Positions 51,295-61,769 are shown, counted from the stretch's first letter. The stretch is DNA of 64,000 bases from Mycoplasma haemofelis str. Langford 1 (GCF_000200735.1 NC_014970.1:682001-746000), one strand, 5' to 3'. Notes: generated by a model from the letters alone, not told the origin. Translations and numbers: made by a program.

Positions 51295-51758
51295 ATGAGC
51301 ATATCTCTTCCGCAAGGACTAGCTTTAGGAACTGCTCTTATTGGTGTTGGAGCTATGTTTTCTGAAACAGTAAGTGGCGGGGAGGAAGTGAAGCCATTAT
51401 CTGCGAGCGCAGATGCTCCGAAGCTAACTTACAATAACGAGATAACGAGATAACGAATTTAAAGAGTACTTGTAGGATTTATGAGGTTCAGATGAAACCT
51501 CAACAGTACGAGGTTACAAAAATAATCGGAGAGATTACCAAGGAAAGGCTGTCAGCTAGTTTGGGCAATGAAGCGGATAAATTTATAGGTGATATGAAGA
51601 AGGCTTGTGATGGAAATACAGGGAACTTTAAGGTAGGGGATAAAGTGTATGTTTACATTTATCAATCTGGAGGTAAGTGAATATATTCAACTCAGCTACA
51701 AGGTAGAGATTGAAATCAACACGTATCTCAAAAACCTATAACGACACTAGACAAGTAA
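51295..51758 (+). pseudogene. Family K gene frameshifted by an 8-bp tandem repeat
   Basis: An ATG at 51295 gives a K anchor (MSISLPQGLALGTALIGVGA, MFSETVSGG), but a duplicated ACGAGATA (51437-51452) causes TAA at 51451-51453 after 52 codons. Removing one unit restores the frame NNEITNLKSTCRIYEV, followed by the K signature (FIGDMKKACDG, VYVYIYQSGGKWIYSTQLQGRDW) to TAA at 51756-51758, a predicted 151 aa. The start, anchor and position beside an H5 gene match the K gene at 63641. No other defects are visible. Confidence 0.82.
51437..51452. repeat. 8-bp tandem duplication inside a K gene
   Basis: Two adjacent ACGAGATA units, followed by ACGAATTT. Deleting one unit restores the K reading frame; the duplication is the only frame lesion in the gene. 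Confidence 0.9.
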
Positions 51759-51760
51759 TT

Positions 51761-52855
51761 CTAAAGATCCTTCTTGTCATGAGCTTCCTCTTGAGAGGAA
51801 GTCTCCTCTACGAAAGAAGTGGAACCTATTCCTTCCAATAACCTTCTCGCCCCTTCTGTAGACTTGTATGTGGATTTTCGAATCGCATTTAAACCCTTCT
51901 CCAATTTCTTGTTGTAATTAGAAAGGGTAAGTAACTTCTTACCTTGCTGTTCTACAAGGTACCTTAAATCCTCAAATGAATCTCCGAATTGCTTTAAGTT
52001 ATCCTTAAGACTGTCAAAGATCTCTTGAAGAAGTTCGCGATTAGAAAAGTCAAATAGTTTTTGAAATCCAAAAGATTCTGCTGATTTAAAGCAGGATCTA
52101 ACATTCAGGGTTAGGAATATAAAGCTCTTTAAGAAAGTAGGACAGATAACGTAGAACATAGGATCTGTAGATCTTTGTAACTCCCCAAAAACGGACTCTC
52201 ATCTAGTTCCGTCAATAAAGAGATAGCCCTCTTTCTTATTTTCAAAATTTAAGGTAGTAACAATAACTGCAAATTGAGCTTTACAAGCCCTTGCATACTC
52301 TAGAGTCTGATGGTAGAACTTCTTACTGATATTCTTTTCGGTAGGAGAAAGAGTATTCTTACACTCCAGAACCATTTTTAAGTCTGGAGAGGCGCTATCG
52401 AAGGAGTAAAAGGAAAGTAGGAAATCCTTTCTTAAATTCTTTTCGGGAGAGTGGGAAGTATGTTGCTTCTCTACTTTCAAGCAGCCCAAACAACCCCTAC
52501 TAATAGTATCTAATTCGGAAGATACTCAGTTCTCTAAGGCAGCTCCAGAATCATTAACATTCAATCCAACGCCGTGAACTCGAGCAATCTCTTCCTCCTC
52601 CCTCTTCTTATCTGCTTGAACTTTAGAGAGAGTCTTTCCATCATGAAGCTCCTGCCATTGGGATATCTCCCTATTTAGCTCTTCTAGCTTATTATGAATT
52701 TGAGGAATAAGACCGTGCTTATCAACTAATTCATGAACTGGTTTTAAGTCGTCTAATCTTAGGCTATTAATCTCCGCTTTAATCTTATAAAGCCTATATA
52801 TCCCCCAAACTCCTAGAGTTATTACAGATAGAAAGAAATCCTTGACACCAACCAT
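51761..52855 (-). CDS. DUF2130-type protein with nuclease-like ECK motif
   Basis: Encodes 364 aa; two internal TGA (at 52526-52528 and 52199-52201) are Trp and join three apparent pieces. Order: hydrophobic segment (residues about 5-22, FFLSVITLGVWGIY), coiled coil (about 25-100), Cys-rich link (GCLGCLK), then a C-terminal domain with PDLKMVLECKNT, AQFAVIVTTLNFE and DPMFYVICPTFLKSFI. These match DUF2130, a family related to PD-(D/E)XK nucleases and RmuC-like proteins, with Asp...Glu-x-Lys as putative active-site residues. Role unproven; DNA processing at the membrane is a guess. It is the only widely conserved gene here. Confidence 0.72.
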
Positions 52856-52968
52856 TACACTTGGTGGGTATCTCTCCTAAAATCACCTAACTTCAATACT
52901 CCTCTACTTGATCCCTTCATCCATCTAAATCCAGATTAATTTTAACTGTCCAGAATAGAAATTAGTTC

Positions 52969-53835
52969 CTATTGAGGGGCTGCGTCTGAATCTTTCAAAC
53001 ATCTAAAACGAAATTTAGGATAGGTTTCACTAAAGACCGACTCCTCATAAAAGTTCTTACTTTCATTTGTAGTACACCACTCCTTCAGTTTATCTTTCGT
53101 TCCTTCTTCGCTATTATTGTCGGCCTTCCAAGAATCAAACGCCTTAATGGCCTCATGTTTAGAATTTAAATCATTACTATTCTTATTATCAGTTAACAAC
53201 TTCCCACTCTCTCCTCTTAGTTCTATTAGCTGTTTAATGGTTGAGAACTTCTTGGGAGTACATAGCTCTTTAACGTTTAAAACCAATGTCTCATCTATAG
53301 GCTTGGTTAAGGAGCTGGTACACCAAGCCTTAAAAGCTGTCTTAGCCTCTTCTAAGTTCTCAACTTCCTTACCATCCTGCCCTATTTCTGGAGAATAGCC
53401 AATTAGGGCATTAAAGCCGTCAATATGCTTTCTAAATACATAAGCCACTTTGTACTTATTATCTGCATCGTTCCCATTAATAAGGAAGTTAGTATCTCCA
53501 TATAATTGGATAAGTCTAGCTTTAACAGTGCTAGGATTATCTACACAGAGAGATAAGGCAGGGATCTTAAGATCTTCATAACTCTCAGAATCTAAGTTAT
53601 CTCTACATCAAGACTTAATTCCCTCAATCCCGTCTATATTTAACTTACTTACCAACTGACCATTCTCATCCAATATAGCCTTTCAATAATTAGTCTCCGA
53701 ATCAGAGATCAATCTAAGCCCTTGTCACTCTAAGTACTGACGTAGAGTCTTAGGCTTTAAATTGCTGAATTTATACCAACCCCCAACTCCTACAGATCCA
53801 AGTCCCAATAGAACTGCAGCAGGAACGATCTTCAT
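52969..53835 (-). CDS. Family G membrane-anchored protein
   Basis: Encodes 288 aa: anchor MKIVPAAVLLGLGSVGVGGW, LKPKTLRQYLEWQGLRLIS, LCVDNPSTVKARLIQLYGD, YKVAYVFRKHIDGFNALIGYSPE, FKAWCTSSLTKPIDETLV, LCTPKKFSTIKQLIE, LKEWCTTNESKNFYEESVF, YPKFRFRCLKDSDAAPQ. It is the distal gene of the fourth leftward array, separated from the other G genes by a K gene on the opposite strand. Function unknown. Confidence 0.86.
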
Positions 53836-53936
53836 AATACTGGGGACTTAACAGTTGGATATACAGGGATAAATACTTTTAATTAGAGATGAAAAAGGGT
53901 GGAAGGGTGTGTAGATTCAATACTTAGAATCCTGTT

Positions 53937-54446
53937 ATGGCTTCTGGATTATTGAAATTTGCAACTCTTGGAGGGGTGGCGGCCTCTGGAGGAGGTATTG
54001 TTGCTGGAGCTTCCATGATGTCTGGATCTAAGCAAGGGGTGTCTGACATTAAGAAAGCGAGTGCTCCTGAGGAAGCGGATTTCGCTCAAGATACAGAGAG
54101 TGAAACTCAAGAGCAGACAGTAATTACACCCAAAGAGAAGAGTTGTGTGGTTTATGAAATGGAAGCTCCTGTCGGCTCTCATAATAGTCGTGAATTTAAA
54201 ACTCTAAAAGCAAGATTCAACACTAAGGATTCGTTCTTTGAGAAGTTAAGTTCCCTACAGAAAAAGTTATGGAATGAAGATGAGTTAAGGAGGGAGATAG
54301 GGAAGGTATGTGAAAAGTATGAGCAGGCTTATATTTGATGAGGAACTCCTAGTAATAAGGAAAGTACATGAATTTATTCTGAAGGTATGAACAATGGGAG
54401 AGATTGATCTAAGGAGGTTCGAATTCCTGAAACTTTAAAAAGATAA
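53937..54446 (+). CDS. Family K small secreted/anchored protein
   Basis: Encodes 169 aa: anchor MASGLLKFATLGGVAASGGG, an acidic linker, then the K pattern: KSCVVYEMEAP, FFEKLSSLQKKLWNEDELRREIGKVC, AYIWWGTP and STWIYSEGMNNGRDW. Several Trp are TGA-encoded, including the first W of WW. The VYIYQ strand is replaced by AYIWW. It is the positional equivalent of the K gene at 29548. Function unknown. Confidence 0.8.
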
Positions 54447-55286
54447 TTACTTATCTATTGACTGAGAATCTTTAACGCATCTAGATATTACTTTAGGTAG
54501 GATTTCATCTAGGATGCTTAAGGACTCAGAGAAGTTCTTATCTAAATTGGTATTGCATCAATTCTTTAAACCATCCTTTCCGGATGCTATGGAGTCAGCT
54601 TTATAAGAATCTAAATTACTGATCTTGTCATGGAGAACTTTCAAGTCAGAATCATACTTCTCTTCCGTTAAAAGCTCTTTTTCCTCTAAGTACTTCCTCA
54701 CTGTTGAGAAATTCTTAGGCTTACAGAACATTTGAAAATTCTTAAATAAAGAAGGCTCAGGTTTTGCCTTCAAAGAAGACTTACATCATTCTTTATACTT
54801 GCCAACAGCAGGCTCAAACTCCTCTCCTTCCTCTTTGGGGGTGTGACCAATTAAGGATAGGAAATCAGAATTGTGCTTTCTAAAGGCATAGGAAGTCTTG
54901 TATTTCTCATCATCTCCAGAATCCTTAAAGAACTGATTTAAGTCAATTCCATCTCGAACTAACTTGGCTTCAACAGTTCCTGCATTATCTACGCACAGCT
55001 TAGATGCCTTATCTATATGAATGGAGAATTCTGATAAGGGAAGGTGGGTGGAGCATCAAGATTCTAGTTTTTGAAAATCGCTTTCTGAAGATACCGAGAT
55101 AGACTTCGCTAGATCTCCATGCTCTTTAATAATGGACTTTCAAGTATTCTCGGAAGAAGCTAATTTAAATCCTTGTCACTCTAAGTACTCCCTTAAATTC
55201 TTAGGTTGTAAAGAGTGAAAGCCATATCATCCAATTGCACAAGTTCCCGTACACACGGGAAGGGCAATCATTGGGAGTGATCGCAT
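54447..55286 (-). CDS. Family G protein, HSDFLSLIGH subtype
   Basis: Encodes 279 aa, counterpart of the gene at 45096. Anchor MRSLPMIALPVCTGTCAIGW, HSLQPKNLREYLEWQGFKLAS, LCVDNAGTVEAKLVRDGIDL, YKTSYAFRKHNSDFLSLIGHTP, KEWCKSSLKAKPEPS, MFCKPKNFSTVRKYL, LKNWCNTNLDKNFSE, SRCVKDSQSIDK. The two anchor Cys (VCTGTC) are conserved with the paralog (ACGGVC). The stop directly abuts that of the K gene. Function unknown. Confidence 0.86.
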
Positions 55287-55292
55287 GGCGAT

Positions 55293-56162
55293 CTAAGCCT
55301 TTAGACATCTAAATCTAAACTTAGGATAGACATTGCTAAATGTACCTTCCTCATAAAAATTCTTCTTCTCATTCTCCTCACATCACTTCTTTAAGGACTC
55401 TTGTTCGTTGGATTCTTGTGGCTTGTCTTTAGTTCAAGAAGCCTTTTCCTTTATTTCATTGTACTTATTCTGTAATTCAGTAGTATTTGAGGGATCAGTT
55501 AAGAGCTTAGAGGTCTCGTTTTGCTTAGTTATTAACTCTTTAATGGTCTTAAATCCTTTGGGAGAACAAAGGGCTTTCACATTAGCAACTAAAGAATCAT
55601 CAGGCTTAGCTTCCAGAGACTTCACACATCATTTCTTCAAAGCCTCTCCACCTTCTTGTATATTCTCAACTACTTCCTGCCCCTCTTCCTTAGGCGGAGG
55701 AGCAAATCCTATTAACTCAGAGATTCCCTCTATATGCTTTCTAAATATGTAGGCTACCTTATATTCCTCGTCCTTAGAGTAGCTTGAGTTCTCTATTAAA
55801 GAGCTTATGCTTCCATTTAATTGAATGATCTTGGCTCTTACAGTCTGAGGGTTGTTAACGCATATCTTGGAAGCATCATCTTTAAAGGATTCATAATCTT
55901 TCCTAGATATATGGGAAGAGCATCAATCCTGTATATCCTGCTCTGATGGGGAATCTTTCCCAATACGAGTCTTTACAATCTCTTTATGCTCATCCAAAAT
56001 AGACTTCCATACATTACCTCCTTTCTTGGAAGCCAATTCAAAACCTTGTCACTCTAAATACTGCTGAAGATCCTTAGGTCTTAATCCGGAAAATCCATAC
56101 CATCCCCCTACTCCAATAGTTCCCAGTCCAGAAAGAGCCAGAATAGGAAGTAACTTCGCCAT
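55293..56162 (-). CDS. Family G membrane-anchored protein
   Basis: Encodes 289 aa: anchor MAKLLPILALSGLGTIGVGG, LRPKDLQQYLEWQGFELASKKGGNVW, ICVNNPQTVRAKIIQLNGS, YKVAYIFRKHIEGISELIGFAPP, KKWCVKSLEAKPDDSLV, LCSPKGFKTIKELIT, LKKWCEENEKKNFYEEGTF, YPKFRFRCLKA. Its SKKGGNVW segment gives the in-frame reading of the site where the copy at 30003 is frameshifted. Follows I5 after 30 bp. Confidence 0.87.
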
Positions 56163-56192
56163 CTATAAGACTAAACTCCCAGTGAAGGGAAT

Positions 56193-56813
56193 CTACTGTA
56201 GTTCTTTAAAAGCCTCGTCAGTGCATCACATCTTAGATTTCAGAAAATAGGTGTCAAACTTATCATCCCAATGCTCCTTCTCTAAAACAGTCTTGCAATT
56301 CTGCCTTAAAGAGCTTCAGTTATTTGAACCTGTATTCTCAGCAGTTAGAGTCAAAGACTCTATCTGATTATCGCCCGTTCCTTTGGTAACATAAGATTCA
56401 GCTAACTTAGTTCACTTACTCTTATCACCATCTTCATTATCTCCAGTTGTCTTAAGAACATGCAATCCTAAATCCTTTAATCTCTCTTGGACACTTCTTG
56501 GAACTACACAATATAGCTTTGCTGTTTTGTAGTCCGATTCTGAAGTCTTGTTCTTAGAGATGAGTTCTTTACAAATGTCCTTCAAACGATTCTCATCTAC
56601 ACTTGAAGAAGTCTTGGAATTGTACTTGGATAAAGAATTTTTTCATTGTTCAGTATGAGAATCCTTCAAGAGCTCGAACCTCTCCTCTATTAACCTAGTT
56701 CCTATATTCTCAGCTTTGGAACCTGAAAAAGCTCCATAGCTATACATGCCATAAGCCCCTAAACCAGCACCTCCGGCTCCAGCAGTTGCGAGAGCCAACT
56801 TTAATGGATCCAT
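56193..56813 (-). CDS. Family I5 membrane-anchored protein
   Basis: Encodes 206 aa: anchor MDPLKLALATAGAGGAGLGA, then NIGTRLIEERFELLKDSHTEQW, LKDICKELISKNKTSESDYKTAKLYCVVPRSVQERLKDLGLHVLKT, WTKLAESYVTKG, IESLTLTAENT, KSKMWCTDEAFKELQ. Its start overlaps nothing; the H1b stop lies directly upstream. Function unknown. Confidence 0.87.
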
Positions 56814-57395
56814 CTATTGCTTTGTACAGAACTCCTGATAACCCTTAATCTCCCCTTCAAATATAGAAGTGGAGAGTTTTTTACACTCATCAAATACCAA
56901 CTTCTTTCATCCATCCGGCTCTGAAGAAGAGTCCTTCTTAGATTCATGTATCTTAAGAAGTTCTCCAGATAGATCTGAGCTTGTCTTACCTTTGAAAGTC
57001 TCCCACTTTCCATTCAAATCCGTGTCTGCAGCTATTGTCTGCTTATTACTAAATTGATCAGCATAATGCTTGGAACAGAAGTTCTTAAAGTCATCCATTA
57101 AGTCTTGAGAAAAGTGAGAATCGTAAATCCCCTTGCAAGCCTTTTTTAAAGAGTCAGAAGTATTCTTACTTTTGGCATCTATTAAGCCCTTATTCTTGGG
57201 ACTTCCAGTACTTAATGCCGTTAACTTCTTACTCCAAATAGTATCTTCAGAATCTTGAATTAAAGCCAGACTGTACCTACTTCTAAAGGTATCCTTATTG
57301 GGTTCGGTAGAAGAAGAATATAAATAACCTCCTAAAGAGCCCGCACCGACTGCAGATGCTCCCCCTAATCCCAGTAATGCTTTAGTGGAAGCCAT
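56814..57395 (-). CDS. Family H1b membrane-anchored protein
   Basis: Encodes 193 aa: anchor MASTKALLGLGGASAVGAGS, then KDTFRSRYSLALIQDSEDTIW, LKKACKGIYDSHFSQDLMDDFKNFCSKHYADQFSN, KWETFKGKTSSDLSGELLKIHESK, ECKKLSTSIFEGEIKGYQEFCTKQ. Paralog at 47476, with which it shares the FCSKHY and GYQEFCTKQ blocks. The ATG overlaps the I4 TAA. Function unknown. Confidence 0.86.
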
Positions 57396-57994
57396 TATCC
57401 CTTATCTATGCATCACCGCTCAGCATGAGTGATGGAAGTCTTGTAGTCATCATCCCAAGGCTTCTTCCCTACCAAGTCCTTACACTTAGTTCTTAATACT
57501 TTTCAATCTTGACTAGTTAATGAGAAGTTAGGAATATCATTGTCCTTATATTGGGTCTTTAAAGGCTCCCACTTAGTCTTATCTTCCTCGCCAGTCTTAG
57601 AGGTATCTAAAACTTTCAAAGACTTAGATACTAATACTTGAGATACGGAATTAGGGATCACACATCACTTCTTAGCTTTCTCATACTTAGAATCCTTTTC
57701 ATCTTCCTTAAACACCTCTGCACAAGTATCCTTCAATCTCTGTTCACTAATTTGCTCATTGCCATGATCAAATCTAAGATCGGGAGAATCCTTCTTCTGG
57801 TTATAGGCATTAAGAACTTCGCTCCAACCATCACTCTTTCCAACATCTAAAGGAGAATAACCATCCCGCTTTAAACGATCCTTAATAGTGACTTTAGGAG
57901 AGCCTTCCATGCTCTTAACGACCCACACTCCACCACCTACAGTGGCTGAAGTAGCCCCTAAACCCAAAACTAACTTAGCAGGAGAAAGTGCCAT
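57395..57994 (-). CDS. Family I4 membrane-anchored protein
   Basis: Encodes 199 aa: anchor MALSPAKLVLGLGATSATVG, then TIKDRLKRDGYSPLDVGKSDGW, LKDTCAEVFKEDEKDSKYEKAKKWCVIPNSVSQVL, WEPLKTQYKDNDIPNF, KCKDLVGKKPWDDDYKTSITHAERWCIDKG. Paralog at 31513. Coupled on both sides by TAATG. Function unknown. Confidence 0.87.
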
Positions 57995-58635
57995 TATTGT
58001 CTTGGCAACTTATCTGCCTCTTGCTTAGTACATCAAGACTTTAAGTTATTGAATAAAGTATCAAAATCAGCTTCAACAGTCTCCTTCTCTGAAATCTCCT
58101 TACACTTAGATTTCAATGTCTTTCAACTATCATCTCCATTTAAAGTTAATGTCATGCTGTTCCCTCCCTTGGCCACATAATCAGTCTTTAGTTTCTCCCA
58201 ACTTTCCTTATCTCCTTCTTGATCGACCTTTACATTCAATAAAGTAAGGCCATTAGCGGATAAATGACTGGCCAAGGTCTTAACAACTGTGCACCATCTT
58301 CTGGATTTGGAATAGTTAGAAGAGGTGGAGATATCTTCGGATAAAGCTGAATTACAAGAGGCCTGAAGATCTACCAAAGAAACATCAGACTTTCCCGTTA
58401 CAAACCTATCTCCATCCTTGACCTTATCATCGTTGTATTTAGTTAGCATAGTCTTCCAATCAGACTCTGTGGAGATAAGTACGAAATTCTCCTCTCGCAG
58501 TCGATCAGACACACTTTTAACTTTCTTAGATTCCTCCTTTGCGGATGAAGAATGAATATGATGGGCTAATGCAGCAGTTCCTGCAACCCCTCCCGCGGAA
58601 GCTGCTGATATTGCTCCCAATTTAAGTGCATTCAT
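57994..58635 (-). CDS. Family I3 membrane-anchored protein
   Basis: Encodes 213 aa: anchor MNALKLGAISAASAGGVAGT, then KKVKSVSDRLREENFVLISTE, LQASCNSALSEDISTSSNYSKSRRWCTVVKTL, HLSANGLTLLNVKV, KCKEISEKETVEADFDTLFNNLKSWCTKQEADKL. Paralog at 32121; the C-terminal block FDTLFNNLKSWCT is unchanged between them. Function unknown. Confidence 0.87.
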
Positions 58636-59252
58636 TATCCCTTATCAGAGCATCAATCAGATACCTTACCTAGATAGTATTCATATTCAGAATCTCATCT
58701 CTCCTTGTTAAGGTGCTTCTTGCATTCATCCCTTAACTGTTGTCACGCATTAGTATCGTCAGGATTATTAATGGCGAAAGTCTTGATTCCTTTATCTCCT
58801 GCTGCTTTATAAAGATCCTTTAACTTACCCCATTTATCCTGATCATCGTTCCCATCAGTCCTTAAAAGCTTGATTTTTAAGTCCTCTAATCTCTGTTGAA
58901 GAGTTCTAGGAACTGTACATCAAAGCTTAGTCTTCTCATACAAGGACTCATCTTCCCCATGAGAAAGAGCTGATTCACAGCTTCTCTTAAGGACATCTAA
59001 CTCTATAGTTTCGGTACTTTGAGTAAATCTCCTATCAGGGGTAATCTTAGTATCGTTGTACTTCTCTAAAACCTTACTCCAATCACTATGTCCATCATTC
59101 AATATGGTGTAACTATCCTTGACTAACTTATCTCTTATAGTTGTGGTGGAGGCAGGCTTATCGGTAGAGCTAGGATAAGCTAGGTAAATTCCTCCTCCTA
59201 GCGCTCCTGCAGCACCAAGAGCCCCCAGCATGTACAGATTATTCATGGCCAT
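58635..59252 (-). CDS. Family I2 membrane-anchored protein
   Basis: Encodes 205 aa: anchor MAMNNLYMLGALGAAGALGG, then TTIRDKLVKDSYTILNDGHSDW, LKRSCESALSHGEDESLYEKTKLWCTVPRTLQQRLEDLKI, KLKDLYKAA, LRDECKKHLNKERWDSEYEYYLGKVSDWCSDKG. The MAM start overlaps the H1 stop; an alternative ATG two codons in (MNNLYML) matches I1-type starts. Paralog at 32753. Confidence 0.86.
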
Positions 59253-59881
59253 TAAGCCTCTGAGGCAGGAGTGGGAGTGGCTTTAGTGCAGAATCTAGTA
59301 AAGTCTGTTATCTCTCCCTCAAATATATCTTCCGATATCTTCTTGCACTCCTTGAGCATCTTTCCTTTTCAACCCTCAGCATCTGCTGAATTCCCTTTAG
59401 AGTCATGTATTTCCTTGAAACCTCCATATAAAGTGTCCTTTCCTGCGGAATTAAAAGTGTCTCAATGGGTTGTGAAGTCTCCTTCCCCATCAACCAATTG
59501 ATGACCAGAAGCTATCTTGTCTTTGTTATTAAAGGAACAGAAATTCTTGAAATCACTAAAGTCATCAGAACCATTTACTGGATTTGAGTAAATCTCATGA
59601 CAACCTCTCTTTAGGGAAGCCTTAGCCTCATCTTTCTTGCCTCCATTCTTTTCAGATTTAGCTTGGATTAAATTCCTATTCTTAGGATTTGAAGAGGAAG
59701 ATTCCAAAGCACTTAATTTGGAATCCCAAATGGAATCATCTTCTCCTATTAATGCTTTCGAATACTTGGTTCTGAACGTCTCCTTAGGAGATTCTGGGGT
59801 ATTCTTAAAATAGTACACTCCAGCAGCACCAAAACCACCAGCTCCCAAAGTCCCCAATGAAAGGGCTAAAGTTTTACTCAT
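59252..59881 (-). CDS. Family H1 membrane-anchored protein
   Basis: Encodes 209 aa: anchor MSKTLALSLGTLGAGGFGAA, then KETFRTKYSKALIGEDDSIW, LKRGCHEIYSNPVNGSDDFSDFKNFCSFNNKDKIASGHQ, LYGGFKEIHDSKG, ECKKISEDIFEGEITDFTRFCTKATPTPASEA. The ATGAGTAA start gives an 8-nt overlap with I1. Its pI-neutral Ala/Pro tail differs from the Gly/Ala tails of the other H1 copies. Function unknown. Confidence 0.87.
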
Positions 59882-60497
59882 TTAATAATTTAGAAGAGCA
59901 TCAAGTAGTTACCTTATCTAGGAAGTAGTCATACTCAGCATCTCACCTATCTTTACTTAAGTGCTTTGCACATTCAGTTCTCAAAGACTGTCAAGCATTA
60001 TCTGCAGATGGGGTGGCTATTGTGAAGTCCTTTATTTTCTGATCGGATGTGGCCTTCTGATACTTATCTTTCAATTTATTTCAATTGGTCTTGTCACCAT
60101 TCTCATCATCTCCAGTAGTCTTTAAAAGTGTAATTTTTAAATCCTCTAATCTCTGCTGAATAGTTCTAGGAACAGTACACCACAGCTTAGCCTTCTCATA
60201 AAGGCTGGAATCGCCAGAGGATAGAACAGAATTACACTTCTGCTTAAGCGACTGATCTGTTACCTCTCCAGAGAGATCAGAGAATTTCTTATCTGCCAAA
60301 ACTCCGGCCTCCTTGTACTTTGAAAGAACAGTAGTTCAATTGCCATCAGAAGGATCCATAACTGAATAATGTTCCTTCTCTAACCGACTTCTCAGAGTAG
60401 GTTCGGAGGTCTTAGAAATAGAGTTATGAATTAAATAGGCTCCACCGCTGGCAGCACCTAAAGCTCCCGCCCCAGCAAGTGTATATAAGTGATTCAT
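59874..60497 (-). CDS. Family I1 membrane-anchored protein
   Basis: Encodes 207 aa: anchor MNHLYTLAGAGALGAASGGA, YLIHNSISKTSEPTLRSRL, LKQKCNSVLSSGDSSLYEKAKLWCTVPRTIQQRLEDLKI, WNKLKDKYQKA, LRTECAKHLSKDRWDAEYDYFLDKVTTWCSSK. Its ATG is at the position where the copy at 37358 has ATT. Two bases separate it from the H2 stop. Function unknown. Confidence 0.87.
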
Positions 60498-60499
60498 AA

Positions 60500-61108
60500 T
60501 TAAGCCTGCTTAGAGCAGAACTCTACGAAGTTAGAAATAGTACCCTCAAAAATCTCCAAAGATAACTTCTTACACTCTGCCAACATGGTTGCTTGTCAAG
60601 TGGTATTGGAAGCTCCGTCAGTTGGCTTATTTATAGTTTTGAAGCCTTTTTGAAGTTCATCCGATGATTTTCCGTTAAAAGAAGTCCACTTACTGGTGAA
60701 GTCTCCATTAGCGGAAACTACAGTCTTTCCTTGCTCTAATTTATCTCCATTATTAAAAGAGCAGTAGTTCTTGAAATCCTCAAAGAAGTCGCTATCTACA
60801 GGTTTGTCATGAATGTCGGAGCATCCTCTCTTTAAAGCAGTCTTAGCTTCATTCTCTCGATTAGCTTTCTTATGTTCTTGGGCAGATACTAAATCCTTAT
60901 GCTTAGGAGTAGAAGCACCACTGGCACTTAAAGAAGTTAACTTCTTCCCCAATATAGTGTCATCACTAAGGAAATCCTTGACAGCCAAAGCATACTTAGT
61001 CTTGAAGCTCTCCTTAGATTCCGAAGAAAGATTCCTTAAACCGAGATAACCAGCACCAGAAACTCCTGCCAGCCCAGCAAAGCCCAGACCTACTTTAGAA
61101 AGAGACAT
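60500..61108 (-). CDS. Family H2 membrane-anchored protein
   Basis: Encodes 202 aa: anchor MSLSKVGLGFAGLAGVSGAG, then SKESFKTKYALAVKDFL, LKRGCSDIHDKPVDSDFFEDFKNYCSFNNGDKLEQGKT, LQKGFKTINKP, ECKKLSLEIFEGTISNFVEFCSKQA. It lies directly behind the frameshifted H3 gene, whose stop touches its start, so translation coupling would be affected if H3 is off. Confidence 0.87.
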
Positions 61109-61763
61109 TTATTTAACCTTGCAATAAAGTTCTTGGTGCCTGAATTCAAGAGAATCGGAACCCATGAATATCTCCTTCTTTACTCCATCACATCATGACT
61201 TCAAGGTATCTCTATGAGTCTTTTCGAAGGAGCCTTTACCCTGTATTTCTTTCTTTAAAGTTTCTAACGCTGAAGGGAGAGTTCCTGATGATTCACCATG
61301 ACTTTTCAAAGAAGTTAGAGGAGCGTCCCACTTATTATTGGATGTACTGGTTGTATCTTCTCCATTTCACTCCTTACTAGAACTCGCATCCTCATTAGTT
61401 CTAGAGCAGTAAGTTTTAAAGTCATCCTTGTATTCCGAATCCTCAACGGAAGAGGCATAAATAGCTTTACACCCCTCTTTCATTAACCTCTTAGCTTCTG
61501 ATTCATTAGCTGAGGAGGTCTTAGTGGCTTCTGTATAGGCAGAAACTAAAGTAGGATGTTTGGGTTTAGTAGCTTTTAAAGAAGAATACTTACGAGTCCA
61601 GATAGTGTCATCTTTGGCGGTATCTAAAATAGCATGCTTGTACTCATCTGCAAAGGTAACTACTTTAGACTCTCATGGTTTTAGAGCTAATAAACCACCA
61701 GCCCCAACTCCTCCAATCCCTAATCCCTAATCCCCCTAAAGATAGAGTCAAAGCTTTACTCAT
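61109..61763 (-). pseudogene. Family H3 gene frameshifted by a 7-bp tandem repeat
   Basis: An ATG at 61763 opens MSKALTLSLGGLG, but a second copy of AATCCCT (plus strand, 61715-61728) shifts the frame and a TAA at 61665-61667 ends translation after 32 residues. Removing one unit restores GGVGAGG, LLALKPWESKVVTFADEYKHAILDTAK, LMKEGCKAIYASSVEDSEYKDDFKTYCSRTN, LKSWCDGVKKEIFMGSDSLEFRHQELYCKVK to 61109, about 215 aa. The intact counterpart is at 49311. The reading frame after the repeat has no further stops. Confidence 0.82.
61715..61728. repeat. 7-bp tandem duplication inside an H3 gene
   Basis: Two exact AATCCCT units, followed by AATCCCC. Deletion of one unit restores the H3 frame. It lies in the codons for the Gly-rich anchor, only about 35 bp inside the gene. 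Confidence 0.9.
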
Positions 61764-61769
61764 ATACGA

